Part shown: positions 10,901 through 20,441 of the stretch, in pieces | How positions within the stretch are numbered: the first letter of the stretch is position 1 | Layout of the letters: the number at the start of each line of letters is the position of its first letter | Assembly: GCF_020360975.1 (NCBI RefSeq) | Contig: NW_025408669.1 | Location: forward strand, 3,038,001-3,102,000 | Length of the DNA stretch: 64,000 nt | From: Hirsutella rhossiliensis | Taxonomy: Eukaryota > Ascomycota > Sordariomycetes > Hypocreales > Ophiocordycipitaceae | Direction: 5' to 3' | Program-made: the position numbers and the translations under genes | Notes under the pieces: generated by a model | What the model was told of the DNA's origin: nothing | Database searches by the model: none | What the model saw: the letters and a program-made list of their open reading frames with translations, nothing else

Positions 10901-11330
10901 GAAGGCTGCTGAAATAGCTCTCCGGCCATGTCGCAAATAGGTTGTATAGGGCGTTGTCGTCGCCATGGCCGTAGTGAAGCTCGGGGTCAAACAAAGGTGG
11001 GGTGAGGGTGCCGCGATTGTCATGTCGCTGCTACTATGGTCGCTGAAACGAGCTGCCTGCTAGAGAAGAGTCTTTACTGTACTGGCGACGGTAAATTTAA
11101 TGACCACGATACAAACGGCGATGCCGTTAGAATGCCGCCGTGTTTTAGCCATTCATATATTACAGATGGCTGGGAGAAGACACAGGAACGACAACCAGCC
11201 ATCTGTTGGAAGGGGCAAGACGCATGGCAGTGACAATGGAATGCTCAACTACCCGATTTGGAGGGTCAGCCACACGGCCCCCGGAAGACGGCCCCCGTAG
11301 TAAAGTGGTTCGGCCCGCATATCAATTGCC
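7898..11330 (-). mobile_element. Inner MULE, inserted in the outer MULE transposase gene
   Basis: A 3.4-kb DNA transposon with ~98-bp TIRs and an 8-bp CAAACCAA duplication, carrying a MULE-family transposase on the minus strand. MULEs usually make 8-11 bp duplications, so 8 bp fits. The insertion point lies between codons for GDQTK and the rest of the outer transposase. The few TIR mismatches suggest it is fairly young. The flanks between TIR and transposase (7996-8257 and 10,995-11,232) show no gene. Confidence 0.88.
8258..10994 (-). pseudogene. Inner MULE transposase (MULE DDE plus SWIM zinc finger)
   Basis: This is a Mutator-like transposase on the minus strand, about 870 residues when its frames are followed. 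It starts at ATG 10,994 (MFDPELHYGHGDD). It contains a FAR1-type Cys-rich region (YVFQCDRYGEPR then RKCGCKWKVI), the MULE catalytic core (LSFDNTYNTNRFKLPL, then VVVTDYDQQMKAAL, then CVQHINAN), and a SWIM zinc finger near the C-terminus (DCSVSWQLGIPCCHTI). A Lys/Arg-rich tail follows. The long middle frame (10,628-8889) is uninterrupted. One-base shifts are needed near 10,780 and near 8915, both small indels. The DDE residues are present, so only these shifts argue against activity. Confidence 0.85.
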
Positions 11331-11338
11331 CAAACCAA
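11233..11338 (-). repeat. Inner MULE: right TIR and target duplication
   Basis: The reverse complement of the left TIR ends at 11,330 and is followed by CAAACCAA (11,331-11,338), the second copy of the duplication. Confidence 0.88.
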
Positions 11339-12796
11339 AGGGCTCGCTGCCGCGATGGCGGCGTCCCAAGCGAGAGCTGATCCTCAGGGTGAAGATGGGC
11401 AAATATTGCAGCTCTGTGAATGGCATGCCGCAGAGAACTTCAAGAAGCGATTGTTAGACTCGGGCAAATATACGAAGAAACGAAGGAAGAGCTCCTTCGG
11501 TTCGTTTGGGATTACATACAAGCTCCCGACGAGGCGCGACTTGAAGAACGGCGAGGCGAGCTGCTCGCAGAAATTCGGGAGCCGGAACGCCTTTATCCCA
11601 AGAATAATTGGCAACCGAAAGAGCGCCAATTTGTCCGAGCACACACACGACAGTACCCGAACCTCGGATGTAACAGCACACAGAGAAACGAAAGCTACCA
11701 TGTCGTGGTCAAACAGTCTCTCAACAGGCAGCTTCCCTGCAGGCATCTTGTCAAAACTGGCCGAAAGCTTGAAGAAATTGACTCAAAAAATCACCGAAGA
11801 CGAGGATCGGAGCAGGGCGGACGTCCCAAGGCTGTTGGACCGAGCTGCTTTTCGCCTTCTTATCGGGAAGGTTCCACACTATGTCCTGAGCAAACTAGCT
11901 CCGGAGTGGGAGGCAGCAAAGGCCCTAAGGTGGGGGCAAAACACCGAGATCGAGAAGGAGCGCGAGGCATTGGGCGCTCTGAACGAGCCCGGATGTCCTT
12001 CTGCGTGTGAGTTTCCACTCAGATATGGCCTGCCCTGTCGACACTGGCTGTACGAGGCTGTTGTTAGGTCCTGCGCTATCCCACTCAATCTTCTTCATCC
12101 ACGCTGGTTGATCGACGGTCCTGACGTGGTACGCGGCTGGACCATGTCTTATGAAAAGCAGGCAGCTCCTGAAGAAGCAGAAAACCCAGGGGACCGTTAC
12201 CAAGATGGCGGTAGGAACATGGTTCTTCAATCGGGATTAGAGGTCGTTCAAGTACAGGGGAGCCTCGGCGGACAGCAGGCAGAGGAGTTCTCGAGACTCT
12301 TCCGCTTACAGAATGACCGTCTAATAGCAGGTTTCTGGGCGCAGGTACAGTCAAGAGCTCTCCTACCCCGGAATTGCCTGAAGCACTGCATCAGCCTGGC
12401 TTGAAGAGGTTCAAATCCCACGGTGGCACGAAAAGACGATTCATGACCGGCTGTGAGGCCGCAGAGCATGCTGCCGCTCGAGCGGACCGCGCCACTTCGG
12501 ATTTGCCGAAGGGAGTTGGCCAGCTTCCTGACCATTCGACGACTCCGTCCTCTCCTTTGGCAACTTCGCCACAACCTCTTCAGGAAACGGGACGTCGAAA
12601 ACGGAGTACGAAGGCTATAGAGAAGGCGGCAGCTGCTACTGGGAAGTCTTCAGATAGAGTGGGAAGGGGTGAGAAACCGGATATGCCTAAGCCGCAGTGC
12701 AAGAAGCGGAAGGCTTCCAAGGAGGACGAAACGCAGTTGGAACTGCAGCAGCGGCCTATCCAGGATTGTATACTAGTGGATTTCCCTTCAGACTGA
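11339..12796 (+). pseudogene. Outer MULE transposase, C-terminal half
   Basis: This continues the outer MULE transposase after the inner insertion: GLAAAMAASQ follows the interrupted GDQTK. It contains the third catalytic region LQLCEWHAAENFKKRL (C..H motif with downstream acidic residues), LRFVWDYIQAPDEARLEER and QRNESYHVVVKQSLN. A SWIM-type zinc finger follows (CEFPLRYGLPCRHWLYEAV). The basic tail from about 12,374 to 12,796 (KRRFMTGCEAAEH, KKRKASKEDE) lies in another frame. Frame changes near 11,500, 11,740 and 12,370 are one-base events. Expected full length with the N-terminal half is about 830 residues. Confidence 0.8.
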
Positions 12797-12849
12797 AAAA
12801 TGGCACTTCTTTCCCGTTCGGGCTGTAGCCAAGGCGCGATGGCTTTGGA

Positions 12850-12924
12850 TCCTTGCTTAGCGCAACAATCCCTGCAATCTGACTGTCCGAACCTGACTGT
12901 CCGGAGCCATCCCGATGCACGCAT
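12850..12924 (-). repeat. Outer MULE: right TIR and target duplication
   Basis: The reverse complement of the left TIR ends at 12,914 (..GGAGCCATCCCG), followed by the duplication ATGCACGCAT at 12,915-12,924. Confidence 0.85.
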
Positions 12925-13083
12925 CCATATAACTGTGACATCCTTACGGTCTGAGCTTGACCAGACCCGACACTTCAGGCGGATTAATCCATTGGTGGAG
13001 GCGCCAAGCCTTGCCAACGTTTAGTGCCAATTGCATCGATCTCCTCCCACGCCCTCGCATCCGTCGACACTCTTGCCTCAGGC

Positions 13084-15117
13084 TCAGGTATAGGACCGGT
13101 GCTGGTCAGTCGACCCAACCTGTTCGAGATACGCCTCCTTCTTTCTGTTGATGACTGGAGCCGCTGCCCTGCACTCCTCGAGCACGTCCTGCATGCTGCG
13201 CCGCTGCACAAGCGCTTGCCACACCGTCTTACAGGTGCTCTGCATGAAAAGGCGGTCCATGTCTTCGAGGGTAAGGCCTGCGAGTTGGTCAGCGTCGTTC
13301 ACCGCGGCAACTCCTCGCTGTACGTGCCCTTGGTCTCGGGGATGAAGAAGAGCGCCCAGAAGCCCATGGCAACCATGAGTGCGCCGAAGAACATGTACGT
13401 CCGTAACCCAGCGAGGTGATCATGTATGGCGTGGTGCGGGAGATGAGGAAGCTCCAGAACCACTGGTCGGCCGTCGTAATGGCTGTGCAGAGCATCCTGA
13501 CGTCTGCAAGGGTTAGTCACTAGGCCCCCGATGGCAGTCTCAGGAGCATTAGAGCTTGCTTACCGATGGGAAAGATTTCAGAACAGTACACCCAGGTGAT
13601 GCCCTGCCACGTTGCGCAGTAGATGAGGCCATAGAGATACACGCACACTGCTTCGTCAGCGCAGATCACACAGACGTGAGTATTTCGGGCGGCCTACCCA
13701 TGGCTAGGTAACCCCATCCGTCCCTGTTGATGTCCCCTTGGACTGCTGCCGCGGCAGGGTCGGCCATCATGACGTATCCGCCAATGTACCACATGGGGAC
13801 GGAGCCGATAAAGGCCCCCCAGATGAGGCCGTTTCTGCGGCCGACCTTTTCCACGAGCCACACTGAGAATACAAACATGCCAAGCGTCTTGGCGATGCCG
13901 TAGAAGCCTGTAGCGAAGAGCTTGGTGGTGGTCCCCGTGAGGCCAAGTGTCTCGAAGATGCGAGGTGAATCTGCCAAGTCAGCCTAGCGTACAGTAACAG
14001 CCAACACAGACGGTGATCGGGAGCGTACAGTAGGTGATAATGTTGACGCCGGTGAGGTTCTGGCATGCCATGAGCAACATGCCGATGGATATGCGGTTGC
14101 GCACCCCCTTTTGGAAGGGGCGCTTGAACATCTCGCGGAATGTCATGCGGTTCGCCGTGCGCTCCTCGACCTGCTGGCGGATCTCGGAGAGCTCGTCTCG
14201 GATGTATTGGTGGTCGGCGGGCAGGGCGCGGAGGTTGACGAGCACTTTCTCTGCCTCTTCCCAACGGTCGTGGCTCGCCAGCCATCGCGGCGATTCGGGG
14301 CATTTCAGCATGCCCAGGCAAAGGAGGGCACCGGGGACGAGCTGCATGCCAAGGGGAACGATCCACTGGGCGGCCTTGGACGAGGAGATGGTTCGGTCAC
14401 AGGCGTAGTTGATCTTTGTCGAATCAGAATCACCACTGCTGCTCTGTGCTTTGCTTTCCTGCATCTTACCCAGAATCCCAGCATGCCACCTCCCTGAGAC
14501 GCAATCTGTCGGCCTAGGTATCAGTATCCGAGTATGCCGGGTCTGGCACACGTCAGTCCTACCTCGAAGACGCCAATCAGCCTGCCACGGATTGATGGAG
14601 GCGCCGTCTCCGCAATATATACGGGCGCAATCAGCGACGATGCCCCGATGCCAAGACCGGCAACGGCACGTCCGACAATGAGCATGGCGAGCAGGCCGTG
14701 TGCCGCTGTCATGAGCACACCGCCGGCGATGAAGACGGTCGCGGCGACAAAGATGGCATTTCTTCGACCAATTTTCTCGGCGAGTGGGAAGGTCAGCAGC
14801 GAGCCGAAGAAGCACCCGGCTTGGAACGTGGACACGATGTTGCCTTGCAGAGTGTCGCGATACGTGCCCGACGCTGAGAGGAGACCAAAGTCGCGGCGGA
14901 ACGAGTCTAGAACCATCGTGCCCCCGATAACAGACGTGTCGTAGCCCACTAATGGTTTGTACGCGCGAAATGGTTAGCAACACTCTTCAGGCGCGCGAAG
15001 TCTTAGGCGAATTACTGGTGATGGCAGACATGGAGGCAACGATGGCCACCAAGTGGATGCGCCAGTTGCGCACACTCTGGGGTCGTTGGTCCCGTCGGCG
15101 TGGAGGTCGAAGCCCAT
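13084..15117 (-). pseudogene. MFS sugar/quinate-type transporter, seven exons, three small indels
   Basis: The gene encodes a 12-TM major facilitator of the fungal sugar-porter (quinate permease-like) group, which would move a sugar or related polyol/acid across the plasma membrane. Six introns of 50-67 nt are readable: 14,949-15,015, 14,506-14,562, 14,414-14,469, 13,971-14,028, 13,648-13,697 and 13,504-13,563, all GT..AG. Signature motifs include MGYDTSVIGG in TM1, ADKIGRRN-like AEKIGRRNAIF, GRAVAGLGIGASS, PESPRWLASHDRWEEA, GVNIITYY (TM7), VEKVGRRNGLIWG and FIPETKGTYSEE. It starts at ATG 15,117 (MGFDLHADGTNDPRV). Three breaks occur: a 2-nt GT insertion near 15,070, a lost G near 13,403 and a shift near 13,305. 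Because all splice sites and motifs survive, these may be sequence errors or very recent damage. It is divergent from the P450 fragment. Confidence 0.82.
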
Positions 15118-15638
15118 GCTCGCCTGATACCTTATGGGCTTGCGAGTCGAAGTGGAGAGGTACTAATCTGAGACCTGCTACAGAAACAGAGTCTGTGGGC
15201 GAGTCAGTGGGCAAGTCTCGGTGGCGATGGATGACAGGTAGTGCAACCTCGTGGAGATGTAAAGTGGTGTATGCCTCTGAGTCGGTGTCGGGTCGGCAGA
15301 AGGAGGCGTTGACGACGTTCTTCTGGTCGTTGTGCAATCCGCTGGTGTGGGTAAGATGGACGGGCAAGCTCAAGACCCGGCGACCTTGGACGACAACCAC
15401 GTCACGGCACACTCTGATAATCCTTCACGTCGACTCACTCTACGTTTGCGGTACATCCGAAGAACGACCTGAACCCACTTTGCTTCGTAAAGGCCACCCA
15501 ATTCGTCGTCCCGTCGCACCTCCCCGCGTGGCTTCAACGCGGGGAAGTGGAGAAGCCCGGAGGGGGTTGGCGATCGTCTCCCGCGGTCGCGCCGACTTTC
15601 GACCCATTATCCTCCAGTTAGATCTTTTTTCTGTAGCA
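15118..15638. promoter_or_regulatory. Shared upstream region of divergent MFS and P450 genes
   Basis: These 521 bp separate the start codons of two genes transcribed away from each other, so it should contain both promoters. No convincing TATA box or known operator was identified. Open frames crossing it show no recognisable domain. Confidence 0.4.
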
Positions 15639-16035
15639 ATGGCTGGGCTCACACTGCTGCTGGCTGCCCTACTGCTTCTGCCCATGGCGTTTGCCGTTGA
15701 AACTGGCGTGCGTCTGCTCAGCAACTATTTGGCTGCGCGCACCATCGGCGTACCGCTGCGCGTCGTTCCTATAAGCCCTCTAAACCCGTTTTGGGTCCTT
15801 TTCGACAGACGCGTCGTCTCCTTCTTGCGCCGTCTGCCATTTGGCGATAGCAGCTTCACCAGATATAATTGGTGAGGATGGGAGGTTGAAGACCGATATC
15901 GCTCTCACCATGAGATGGGCGATGTTTGGTTCCTCGTCACGCCGCTCAAGAATTGGGTCTACGTCAATGACCTGGACACGCTCATGTCCATCTTCAAGCG
16001 CTCAGCCGACTTTCCCCGACCAGTCTTCGTCAACG
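15639..16035 (+). pseudogene. Cytochrome P450, N-terminal fragment
   Basis: The start is ATG 15,639. The first 20 residues are a hydrophobic membrane anchor (AGLTLLLAALLLLPMAF), followed by the usual fungal P450 N-terminal layout: ARTIGVPLRVVPISPLNP, then WEVEDRYRSHHEMGDVWF, then LVTPLKNWVYVNDLDTL and FKRSADFPRPVF. The haem-binding half is absent. A TGA at 15,873-15,875 replaces what is probably an Arg codon (CGA to TGA). A GTATGT intron donor starts at 16,036, and the sequence then runs into hAT DNA within about 50 bp. P450s are membrane-bound monooxygenases; here the gene is truncated by the transposon. Its partner may be the divergent transporter. Confidence 0.7.
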
Positions 16036-16097
16036 GTATGTTGTCAGACAGCTTGCTGCTCATTCTGGTGCTTCGGACCTAGGGATACGAGCCCCGT

Positions 16098-18342
16098 GTC
16101 GTCTGTACCGCAGTCATTTGCATCCCGTCCACATCCCACCCCAGAAAGTCATGAGGCTACGCCTGCCACGTCCGAGGCCAGAGCAGACGAGACAGATGCT
16201 TCACAATGCGAATTTGACATTGATTGGGAGAACATCTGGCACGGCGGCAAACGACTTTTGGGTGCCAAAATGAGACCTCGTCACAAAAGGGTCGTCGGCA
16301 CAAAGATCAAAGAGTCGTGGATCTACAGATACGGCGCGAACTTGGAGCATAGCGGAGTACGTTACTGGCTTTGCAGAATCTGTCACGGGAAGAAGAACTA
16401 TTCGACAGCGTTATACGCCTCCTCAGGGACGTCTCACGCCGCGAAGCACCTGCGTCGTCAGCACCAAATCACGGAATTCGGCGAGAGTCGTCCCGGATTG
16501 AAGACTCCGTTTACCTTGGCGGCTACGTCACCATCCTCTTCGTCCCTACCTTTATCTCGACAGGCCAGCCTAGGCTACCAGCTCGCCTCCCATTTCGACG
16601 AGAGGACATGGAAAGCTCGCTTTGTGGACTGGGTCATAGTGGAAGATGTCACCTTTCGACAAGCATCCAGCGAGCGGCTTGGGTGGCTCGTATCGAATGG
16701 AGGAGAGCTTGCAAGTCGGCTACTTCCGGAGCATCACACCTTTGAACGGCGACAGCAAATTGTCTTTGATCTCGTCAAGAACGCGAAGAGCTCGGTTCAC
16801 ACCAGCTTTGATCTATGGACTGCCTCAAATGCGTTTAACTACGTCGGAATTGTCGGACATTTTGTTGGCAGTGAAGGCAAAAAACGCGATGCCCTTCTTG
16901 GACTTCCGCGCTTAGTCGGTCCACACTCCGGTGAGAATATCGCCGCCTATCTCAAGGAGGTAATCGATCGATACGAGTTGGGGTCCAAGCTTGATACTTC
17001 ATGCTTGATAACGCCAAGAGCAACGATACCTGCCTAGAGACGCTTGCTAGGTGGTTTCCAATGGATGTCAGCCGACGCCGCCTACGCTGTATAGGCCACG
17101 TTATCAACCTGGTTGTCCGAGCAGTTATTTTTGGCTCCAACGTCAGTAAATTCGAGGCTGAGCTTCGTGGAGCTACAGATGAGTTCAAGTTCGACATTTG
17201 GGCAAAGAAAGGAGCTATCGGCAGACTCCACAACATTGCCACCTACATTACAGATCAGGGGTCTTCGGCATTTGCAGACCGAGCTCGCTGGTGACGATCC
17301 TATTTTTACCCTGGAGATTGTTGTTGACGGCAAGACTCGCAGGAACTCTATATACATGATGATCAAACGCGGTACGTTTCTCGTCCGAGGTTGCTTCCGT
17401 ATTCTGAGTACTGACAACTTGTCGGCTTACACCAGCACTCGAACTGCGCTGCGCCATCGAGCTCTATCAATCTCGCTGGCAAAAGCCTAAGAATGACCCT
17501 GATCACCGTGACCTAACTAACGACTTCCTCAATGCTGGGGACTGGGTTGAATTAGAGCGTTTCTACGAGTTCCTGAAGCCGTTTTATATCCTGACGAAGA
17601 CTATAGAGGGCAACGCCAGTAAGCCGGGGGCGGAGGGCGGCCATGGAGCTGTGTGGAGACACTTAAAACCATGGACTACCTGTTCATGAAATTCAAGCAG
17701 GCCGCGGAGGATACTCAGTTCCAGGAGGCCTCCCATTTTAAGTCGGGAATTGACTGTGGATGGGCGAAGCTTGAAGACTATTACGTCAAAACCGATAGGA
17801 CACCTGTTTATCGGGCAGCTCTAGCACTGCACCCGTCGTATGGGTACGACTACTTCGAACGACACTGGAAGAAGGCGATGAACAAGCCGCAATGGTATAG
17901 CGACATGCAGTCGGCTGTTGGTAGCCTATTCGATGAATACCGGAGGCAGACTGAAGTTGAAACTCAGGCTCAAGCTGGGTTTTTGGAAGACGAATCCGAG
18001 GAAGTCGACGCTGACAATGACTACAGCTCGTTTGGAAAGAGATAGATTAGCTCGTTAAACACACAGCGGAAGAAGGTCAAGGCAGTGAGTCAGCTTGACT
18101 TATTCCAGACCAGGCCAATTTACGCCCAAGATCTTGACGTTGCAAACCCTCTTGAATGGTGGAGCCGGCATCAACTGGAATACCCAGTCTTGTATCGAAT
18201 GGCGCTAGATCTGTTCTCAATTCCTGGCATGAGTGCTGAATGTGAGAGAGTGTTTAGCCAGACAAAGAAGATGATCACAGACGAGCGCATTCAGCTACCG
18301 GTATACGATGTTCACCCTTCGGGCTGGATATTCAGCTGTTAA
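16098..18342 (+). pseudogene. hAT transposase 1 (degraded)
   Basis: This is an hAT-family transposase in several frames. The N-terminus has a BED-like zinc finger (YWLCRICHGKKNY then SSGTSHAAKHLRRQH; about 16,360-16,470). The catalytic region follows, including SVHTSFDLWTASNAFNYVGI and CIGHVINLVVRAVIFG, then HYD-like central segments to about 18,045. The C-terminal hAT dimerisation domain is present (NPLEWWSRHQLEYPVLYRMA, then SIPGMSAECERVFSQTKKMI). Frame breaks occur near 16,990, 17,270 and 17,630, and there is a stop at 18,043. No ATG clearly opens the N-terminal frame. TIRs and target duplication were not found, but the left junction lies in the P450 intron around 16,083. Confidence 0.78.
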
Positions 18343-18701
18343 GGCCCATGCATTGGCAACTTAACGGGTGTTCGAAGTATTTTATTCCCACACTCAGCAA
18401 GAGACTTGTCCATGTGTGTAGGCATCAACAGGCTACAGTAATACTGACGTAGTAGCGGCAGAGGTGTCCTGGACCGGCTGTAAAGGAGTGACTTGTTCGT
18501 ATCTGTAGCTGCACGAAGCAGTAAAAGGATAGGCTTGAAAGCCGACAAAAATCATAACATGAAAGCCCCCGGATTTGACCCCAAGCATAAGCATCGAGAC
18601 GTTGCCATGGCAAACTCAGGCCACGCACAAAGCTAGCCTTCGTAATATATCTCTAGTACCTAGAAGATGCGGCTGCACTTCTGGCCCTGGGCGGCATTGC
18701 T
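18343..18701. other. No gene seen (between hAT 1 and the His-rich gene)
   Basis: No recognisable coding sequence or repeat. The right part would contain the 3' untranslated region of the minus-strand His-rich gene. The right terminus of hAT 1 should lie here but was not identified. Confidence 0.3.
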
Positions 18702-19130
18702 TTAGTGGTGGCGGTGGCCGTGTCCATGGTGCCCGTGACGATGTCCGTGATGGTGTCCGTGGTGTCCATGATGGTGACCGTGGTGTCCATGGTGGTGATG
18801 GTGGTGTCCGTGATGGTGTCCGTGATGTCCGTGATGTCCGTGATGTCCGTGGTGTCCGTGGTGTCCGTGGTGGCGGTGGTGGCGGTGGCGACCTCTTCCA
18901 TCACGGGCAACGAGGTCTGCTTCGGCGTCGTCACGGGCAAAGAGGGCTTCTTCGGGCTCGTCACGGGCAAAGAGGGCTCCTTCGGGCTCGTCGCGGGTAA
19001 AGAGCTCTGCCCCGTGGCTCATGTCGAGGTCTCTGGCCTCGAGCTCGACATTCTCGAGGCTGGGCACCGGATTGGCGACGACTGAGCCCAGAGTGAAGAG
19101 GGCGGCGAGGAGGAAATGGTTGAGAATCAT
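18702..19130 (-). CDS. Small secreted histidine-rich protein
   Basis: A 142-residue protein opens at ATG 19,130 with a signal peptide (MILNHFLLAALFTLGSVVA, cleavage before NPVPS). An acidic middle follows, built of about 10-residue repeats ending in LFTRD, LFARD, LFARD and LVARD. The last 60 or so residues are almost only His and Gly (HHGHHG runs) with a few Arg; about 40 His are present and no Cys. Such a tail should bind Zn, Ni or Cu outside the cell or in the secretory path, but this is inference. The acidic part may be a propeptide. A TATA-like box sits about 120 bp upstream. An upstream in-frame ATG at 19,244 would bury the signal peptide, so 19,130 is preferred. The frame is uninterrupted. 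Confidence 0.75.
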   Translation of the reverse strand: MILNHFLLAALFTLGSVVANPVPSLENVELEARDLDMSHGAELFTRDEPEGALFARDEPEEALFARDDAEADLVARDGRGRHRHHRHHGHHGHHGHHGHHGHHGHHHGHHHHHHGHHGHHHGHHGHHHGHRHGHHGHGHRHH

Positions 19131-19250
19131 GATGGCGGGGCGAGTGTTACTTGAAGTGAAGCAAATGGGTCTCTCTGGATAGTTGACAGAAGAGTGTGCT
19201 GACCGATGCTGATGCCTGGATTCAAGATATTTTCGTAGGGCCATGAGCTG

Positions 19251-19263
19251 GGTTATATATAAA
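19251..19263 (-). promoter_or_regulatory. TATA-like box of the His-rich gene
   Basis: On the minus strand the sequence reads TTTATATATAACC, 120-130 bp upstream of the start codon at 19,130, a reasonable distance for a fungal TATA element. Confidence 0.45.
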
Positions 19264-19407
19264 GTCCAGGCCGCTCGGGGCTAAGTCGAAGGCCACAAGG
19301 CCGCGGACAGCTCAGAATGCGAGATCGGAAACTGGGCGACAAGTATTCAGCCTCGAGGCCTGCTGGGGTCTCCATCCACTGACTTGGTGTGTAATCCCAG
19401 CACCCGC

Positions 19408-19608
19408 ATGGCTCGTTCCAACGCCAAGTTTGCGGCCCAGGCCCTGCGTGGGCTTGTAAAGGAGACTCTAGATCAAAGACTTGCGGCTGACGGACCGACA
19501 AGTCGAGACGCCGCCGGCGAAAGGCCCTGGGCTATTGGCGAGTTTGACTTGTCGAGATGGCGGGAAAGCGATATTCAGCTGGGTCTAGAGCCTTTCTTGG
19601 CTGCATGA
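19408..19608 (+). CDS. Hypothetical small protein
   Basis: A 66-residue frame from ATG 19,408 (MARSNAKFAAQALRGLVKE) to a TGA at 19,606. It is amphipathic and rich in Ala, Leu and charged residues, ending DIQLGLEPFLAA. I do not recognise a family. It is not part of an adjacent transposon, and could be a fragment of a longer host gene or a chance ORF. Confidence 0.25.
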   Translation: MARSNAKFAAQALRGLVKETLDQRLAADGPTSRDAAGERPWAIGEFDLSRWRESDIQLGLEPFLAA

Positions 19609-19858
19609 GAGGAGCCCAAATAAAGCTGCGCGCCCGGGCCTAATCGCGCGATTTTTATTAGGTAGCTGCTCCCGAGCACCCATAGCATGAGTGACCATGT
19701 CAACGTCAACGACACGGTACAGCGGGTACAGCGGCACTACCATCCGACAAAACTGAACTGCAATCACCCTAATCAGTCGTCGGCGACTCCGGCGTTGGAT
19801 TTGCTGAAATGTGTCTGCTATGAAGTGACCAGGCAGAAGCTTCTACAACCGGGAACCT

Positions 19859-19880
19859 CCTGGAAATAGGGGTGATAGAC
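19859..19880 (+). repeat. hAT 2: target duplication and left TIR
   Basis: CCTGGAAA (19,859-19,866) is followed by the terminus TAGGGGTGATA. The right end reads TATCAGCCCTA then CCTGGAAA, so the ends are imperfect inverted repeats inside a perfect 8-bp duplication. Confidence 0.85.
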
Positions 19881-20441
19881 GAAGGTGAAGATTTTGAAGA
19901 TTTTGAATGAAGGATGAATCAAATGAATTGAATTTTTTGGATCTTGATTCAAAATCTTCAAGCTCCAATTTTCGCGATTCAAGTTGGGTTTGGGCCAATT
20001 CAGGCCATTCATGAATGGTTTGAAGGGATCCCCTAAACGAAGTGAATTTGGTGTGTACCTGAGCGATTGCAAAGATGCCTCAAAACGCCAATAAGTAGTA
20101 TATAGTTTTAAGTTATAGCCTTCTAAGAAGTCGATAATCCCGAATACTACAAAAATTAACTTACATAAATACTGATCCGCCTGTCCTAGGCAAATCGACT
20201 GAAAATAAGCACTTTCAAAGCTCTGCCGAATCCTCAAAATACGTCGGTACAACGCGTTCGAATCCGCCACTGTACACGGCTACACTCTTAGAGCCCCAAT
20301 CCTCCGAAGCCTCCATTGTATCTAGACAGGGGGTTGATATCGCAGACTTATCGGCTTGGGATGCAGGAGGTTTGGGGTAGGGGTTCGGTGGGAGCCTCGG
20401 TGGGAGGAAGAGGTTGAGGAGGATTCTCGCCTGAACACAGA

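Larger units (their letters stand above)
6677..12914 (+). mobile_element. Outer MULE (Mutator-like DNA transposon), split by an inner MULE
   Basis: A Mutator-like element with long TIRs (left from 6677, right ending 12,914) and a perfect 10-bp target duplication ATGCACGCAT on both sides (6667-6676 and 12,915-12,924). It encodes a FAR1/MULE/SWIM transposase on the plus strand. The transposase gene is interrupted at its second catalytic region by another MULE (7898-11,330). Without the insertion the element would be about 2.8 kb. Confidence 0.88.

Noticed and set aside
18575..19085. Long plus-strand open frames over the His-rich gene
   Set aside because: They are antisense images of the His/Gly codon repeats; the minus strand has the signal peptide and TATA-like box.
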